NCBI GenBank assembly: GCA_029261435.1
Contig: JAJDBI010000034.1
Location: 1 to 7,939 of the forward strand
Length of the DNA stretch: 7,939 nucleotides
DNA from: Nitrospinaceae bacterium
GTDB taxonomy: Bacteria > Nitrospinota > Nitrospinia > Nitrospinales > VA-1
Direction of reading: 5' to 3'
Shown here in pieces: positions 5,996 to 7,939 of the stretch. The notes below the pieces were generated by a model. That model ran no database searches. It was not told where the DNA came from and saw only the letters and a list, made by a program, of their open reading frames with translations. Position numbers and translations under genes: made by a program. Position 1 is the first letter of the stretch. Each line of letters starts with the position of its first letter.

Positions 5996-6955
5996 TTATC
6001 GAGTGATGGGCTCAAATTGAGGGGTATAAACGAAGTTTGCCTGGATGGATAATTTCTCACGCTGAATCGTTGCCGGGAAGGGATAAAAGGGAGCCGCTTC
6101 TTTCACAGCTTTGAGTGCGGCCACATCCAAAATTTCATAACCCGATTGATCCAACAAGCGTACCCCGAGTAGATTGCCGTCTTTGGAAATTCTAAACGTC
6201 AAAGTGAGGTCGCCGCTAATGCCACGTTCTGCTGCTTCGACAGGATAAATCCAGACCCGTTCAATCTGGTGTTTTATTCTTGCGAAATAAGAGGCGTATT
6301 TGACTTCCGTAGTATCGAGAGAAACCGGTTCATCATCGTCTATGTTTTCAAGATCATCTGTGCTGAGCGATGCGAAGGGTTCAGGGTCAAACCCGTCTAG
6401 AAGAGCCAGGGAGCTGCCAGTTCCTGTTCTGGGTCTGGCAGAGGAGGTTGAAGTTTGAGGTCTTTTTTTTGTAACGGATTTATATTTTCCAATATCTGAT
6501 TCGGGTAGAAGCTTTTTTCTCGGTTTGATTGAGGCACGTTTCTGAGGTTTTCTCGCAGTTTTCTTTTCGCGAACGGATGTAGCCCCTGTTTTGCCTGCCG
6601 ATCCTTTTGCTTTTGGGACTACGGTTTTTTTGCGTTGGTAGGTCTTTGAAGTTTTCTTTTTGGTGTTGGAATGGGATCGGCTATCATATTTTGCCAGCAG
6701 TTCTTTGGTTCTGGCTTTCTCGGTTTTTTTGGGCGGTGTCGGAGTGTCGATGATTTTACCGGTCCTGGCAGTCTTGGTTTTCTCCGGCTCGATATATTTG
6801 ACCTGAATAGGTGGAGGACCTTTAACTTTTTCTTCACTGACAGGGATCGCCATGTGTACGATCACTGATGTCAAATGGATACCCAGTGACACAAGGATAA
6901 ACCCGGATAATCGGGTTCGATTCAATAAACTATTTTTCACCCATGGTTTTGACAT
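5996..6955 (-). CDS. TonB-family energy-transducing protein with Lys/Arg-rich linker
   Basis: This 319-residue protein carries ExbB/ExbD-derived energy from the inner membrane to outer-membrane receptors, or a related TonB/TolA role. A single membrane anchor lies at about 16-38. It contains the Ser-x3-His pattern (Ser23, His27) that recalls the functionally important Ser16/His20 pair of E. coli TonB. A long, highly basic, low-complexity periplasmic linker (about 44-180) is followed by an acidic stretch near 199-210 (DDLENIDDDEP). The C-terminal TonB domain (about 219-311) shows YASYFARIKHQIERVW, YPVEAAERGISGDLTL and the SGYEILDVAALKAVKEAAPF signature. The ATG at 6953-6955 is the only sensible start; no strong Shine-Dalgarno precedes it. 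No exbB or exbD and no TonB-dependent receptor is in the window. The gene ends 13 bases from the helicase stop, tail to tail. TonB versus a TolA-like role is not settled by sequence alone, although the C-terminal domain favours TonB. Confidence 0.9.
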   Translation of the reverse strand: MSKPWVKNSLLNRTRLSGFILVSLGIHLTSVIVHMAIPVSEEKVKGPPPIQVKYIEPEKTKTARTGKIIDTPTPPKKTEKARTKELLAKYDSRSHSNTKKKTSKTYQRKKTVVPKAKGSAGKTGATSVREKKTARKPQKRASIKPRKKLLPESDIGKYKSVTKKRPQTSTSSARPRTGTGSSLALLDGFDPEPFASLSTDDLENIDDDEPVSLDTTEVKYASYFARIKHQIERVWIYPVEAAERGISGDLTLTFRISKDGNLLGVRLLDQSGYEILDVAALKAVKEAAPFYPFPATIQREKLSIQANFVYTPQFEPITR

Positions 6956-7001
6956 TTTGGTTCAGTTTGTCTGCATGCATAAATTTTAGTGTACAGCATC
7001 T

Positions 7002-7030
7002 ATTATAGCGTTATTTTTGGCGTGCAGAAA
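7002..7030 (-). promoter_or_regulatory. Candidate promoter of the tonB-family gene
   Basis: On the - strand a perfect TATAAT (7002-7007) lies about 46 bases before the tonB start codon. The hexamer 17 bases upstream is TTTCTG (7025-7030), a poor -35 (2/6 match), and there is no extended TGn element. A start near 6995 would give a leader of about 40 bases. The perfect -10 in an 85-bp gap suggests tonB can be transcribed independently of the upstream gene, possibly with help from an activator because the -35 is weak. Confidence 0.45.
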
Positions 7031-7040
7031 GCCCATCCGA

Positions 7041-7939
7041 TCAGCTCTGTTGCTGGTTTTCAGAACTCGTATTCTGTTTCAGTTGATCACATTTTTGTTT
7101 ATACCAGTGGTATGCGAGTTCAACTTCTTTTGACTCTGCGGTGGGCGAGATATATTGATTATCTCCGTCAAAAGGAACATGGCCCATCTTGAGCGTTTCA
7201 TAAACAGAGTTGAGGTAGGAGGGGAAATCCTGATACATGGGGATTTCTGTTTGCAACTCCGGCATGCCCTCTTCACGAAACCGGGCCAGCAATTTCCCAA
7301 ACGGGTGGATAGTTTCCAGTCCTTCCGGGCCATGAATTTTTTCTGCATAATGGGTGAGGGATTCGAAGTCTTCCCAATCTTCCAAAGCATCGACATCGGA
7401 AACGAAGGCCGGGTCGCCATGCACTGTGGTGGTCATAGGGGTGTTGAGCAAGTGTGAGGACCCTTTGTGGAAATTTTTTCGAGACATTCCAAATTGATAC
7501 TGGTCGCCACTCCTGAGGCGATTTACCTTTGACCTGAACGTTAACAGATGGTCTGCAAAATAAGGCAAAACCTTGAGTAAGCGTAAAGGTTTTTGCAGGG
7601 CGGTTTGGATGCCTGCGTGGATTATTTGCCCGTCTTTGCGCGAAGAATGCAGATGGTCAATGATGTCTGAATCCATCATGGAAAAATTAATGGGATATAA
7701 ATTTGGTTCTTTAAGATCCAACAGTCCATCTTCGTGGTCGTTGAGAGTGCGGTAATGGTAATTACGTTTGACGAACTCACTGCCCGGATTTTTTTCAAAA
7801 TCCGGGAACATTTGTTGCCGGGCGTTCAGCCAGAGCACCATGTTGTATTTTTTGTTGTCTGGCAAATGCAATACTTTTTCCAGATCGTAGAGGAAAGGTA
7901 GATCGCCGGGTTGAAAGAGAACCAATTCATCTTGCAAGG
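7041..7939 (-). CDS. Unrecognised protein, C-terminal part (start lies beyond the right edge)
   Basis: The frame is open from the right edge to a TGA at 7041-7043, giving at least 298 residues. A TTG codon at 7935-7937 is more likely an internal Leu than a start. I do not recognise the family. The visible part is soluble-looking, with no membrane helix or signal sequence. It is rich in aromatic, His and Asp/Glu residues, with segments such as YNMVLWLNARQQMFPDFEKN, a basic middle (FRSKVNRLRSGDQ), HGDPAFVSDVDALEDWEDFE and YQDFPSYLNSVYETLKMG. The tail is polar and Gln/Ser-rich (NTSSENQQQS), probably disordered. The even spread of hydrophobic residues and the lack of low complexity argue for a real folded protein. 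It lies 85 bases upstream of tonB on the same strand, but tonB appears to have its own promoter, so a shared function should not be assumed. Confidence 0.75.
   Translation of the reverse strand, partial: LQDELVLFQPGDLPFLYDLEKVLHLPDNKKYNMVLWLNARQQMFPDFEKNPGSEFVKRNYHYRTLNDHEDGLLDLKEPNLYPINFSMMDSDIIDHLHSSRKDGQIIHAGIQTALQKPLRLLKVLPYFADHLLTFRSKVNRLRSGDQYQFGMSRKNFHKGSSHLLNTPMTTTVHGDPAFVSDVDALEDWEDFESLTHYAEKIHGPEGLETIHPFGKLLARFREEGMPELQTEIPMYQDFPSYLNSVYETLKMGHVPFDGDNQYISPTAESKEVELAYHWYKQKCDQLKQNTSSENQQQS

Noticed and set aside
6440..6840. Lys-rich low-complexity stretch as a sign of a frameshifted or spurious gene.
   Set aside because: It is flanked in frame by a good membrane anchor and a good TonB C-terminal domain, which is the normal place for a low-complexity linker.
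7155..7457. A 100-codon open frame on the + strand opposite the unrecognised gene.
   Set aside because: The - strand frame here is much longer (at least 298 codons) and open to the edge. The + strand product lacks any motif and has no clear start signal.

Overview
The window reads as ordinary chromosomal DNA of a Gram-negative (two-membrane) bacterium of middling GC content. The evidence is a TonB-type energy transducer, a secreted SYLF-domain protein and tightly packed genes with short gaps. The overall style resembles Nitrospinota or the former deltaproteobacteria, but that placement is a guess from gene style, not a computed result. No rRNA, tRNA, CRISPR array, insertion sequence, phage gene or att-like repeat was seen.

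Layout. On the + strand, positions 1-171 hold the last 56 codons of a membrane protein that resembles the DUF4149/TMEM205-like family. Two bases later comes a complete NodU/TobZ-type carbamoyltransferase (174-1988). After 36 bases follows a PhnE-type ABC permease (about 2025-3152). It appears to lack an AUG/GUG/UUG start at its true N-terminus and carries an extra, probably extracytoplasmic, Ig-like domain. These three genes form one co-directional run. Five bases beyond it, on the - strand, lies an exported SYLF (Ysc84-type) lipid-binding protein (3158-3862).

A divergent intergenic region of about 160 bp separates that gene from a DinG/XPD-type helicase on the + strand (4024-5982). The helicase meets, tail to tail across 13 bases, a - strand TonB-family protein (5996-6955). 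Upstream of tonB, and on the same strand, is the 3' part of an unrecognised gene that runs off the right edge (7041-7939). A perfect TATAAT box lies in the 85-bp gap between them.

How the genes relate. No single pathway ties the window together. Each recognised gene is separated from its usual partners: phnE has no phnC or phnD beside it, tonB has no exbB/exbD, and the carbamoyltransferase has no visible antibiotic, nodulation-factor or glycan genes. I do not see a previously undescribed multi-gene system. The points most worth checking are the non-canonical start and added domain of PhnE, a substituted cluster-cysteine position in the helicase, and the unrecognised protein at the right edge.
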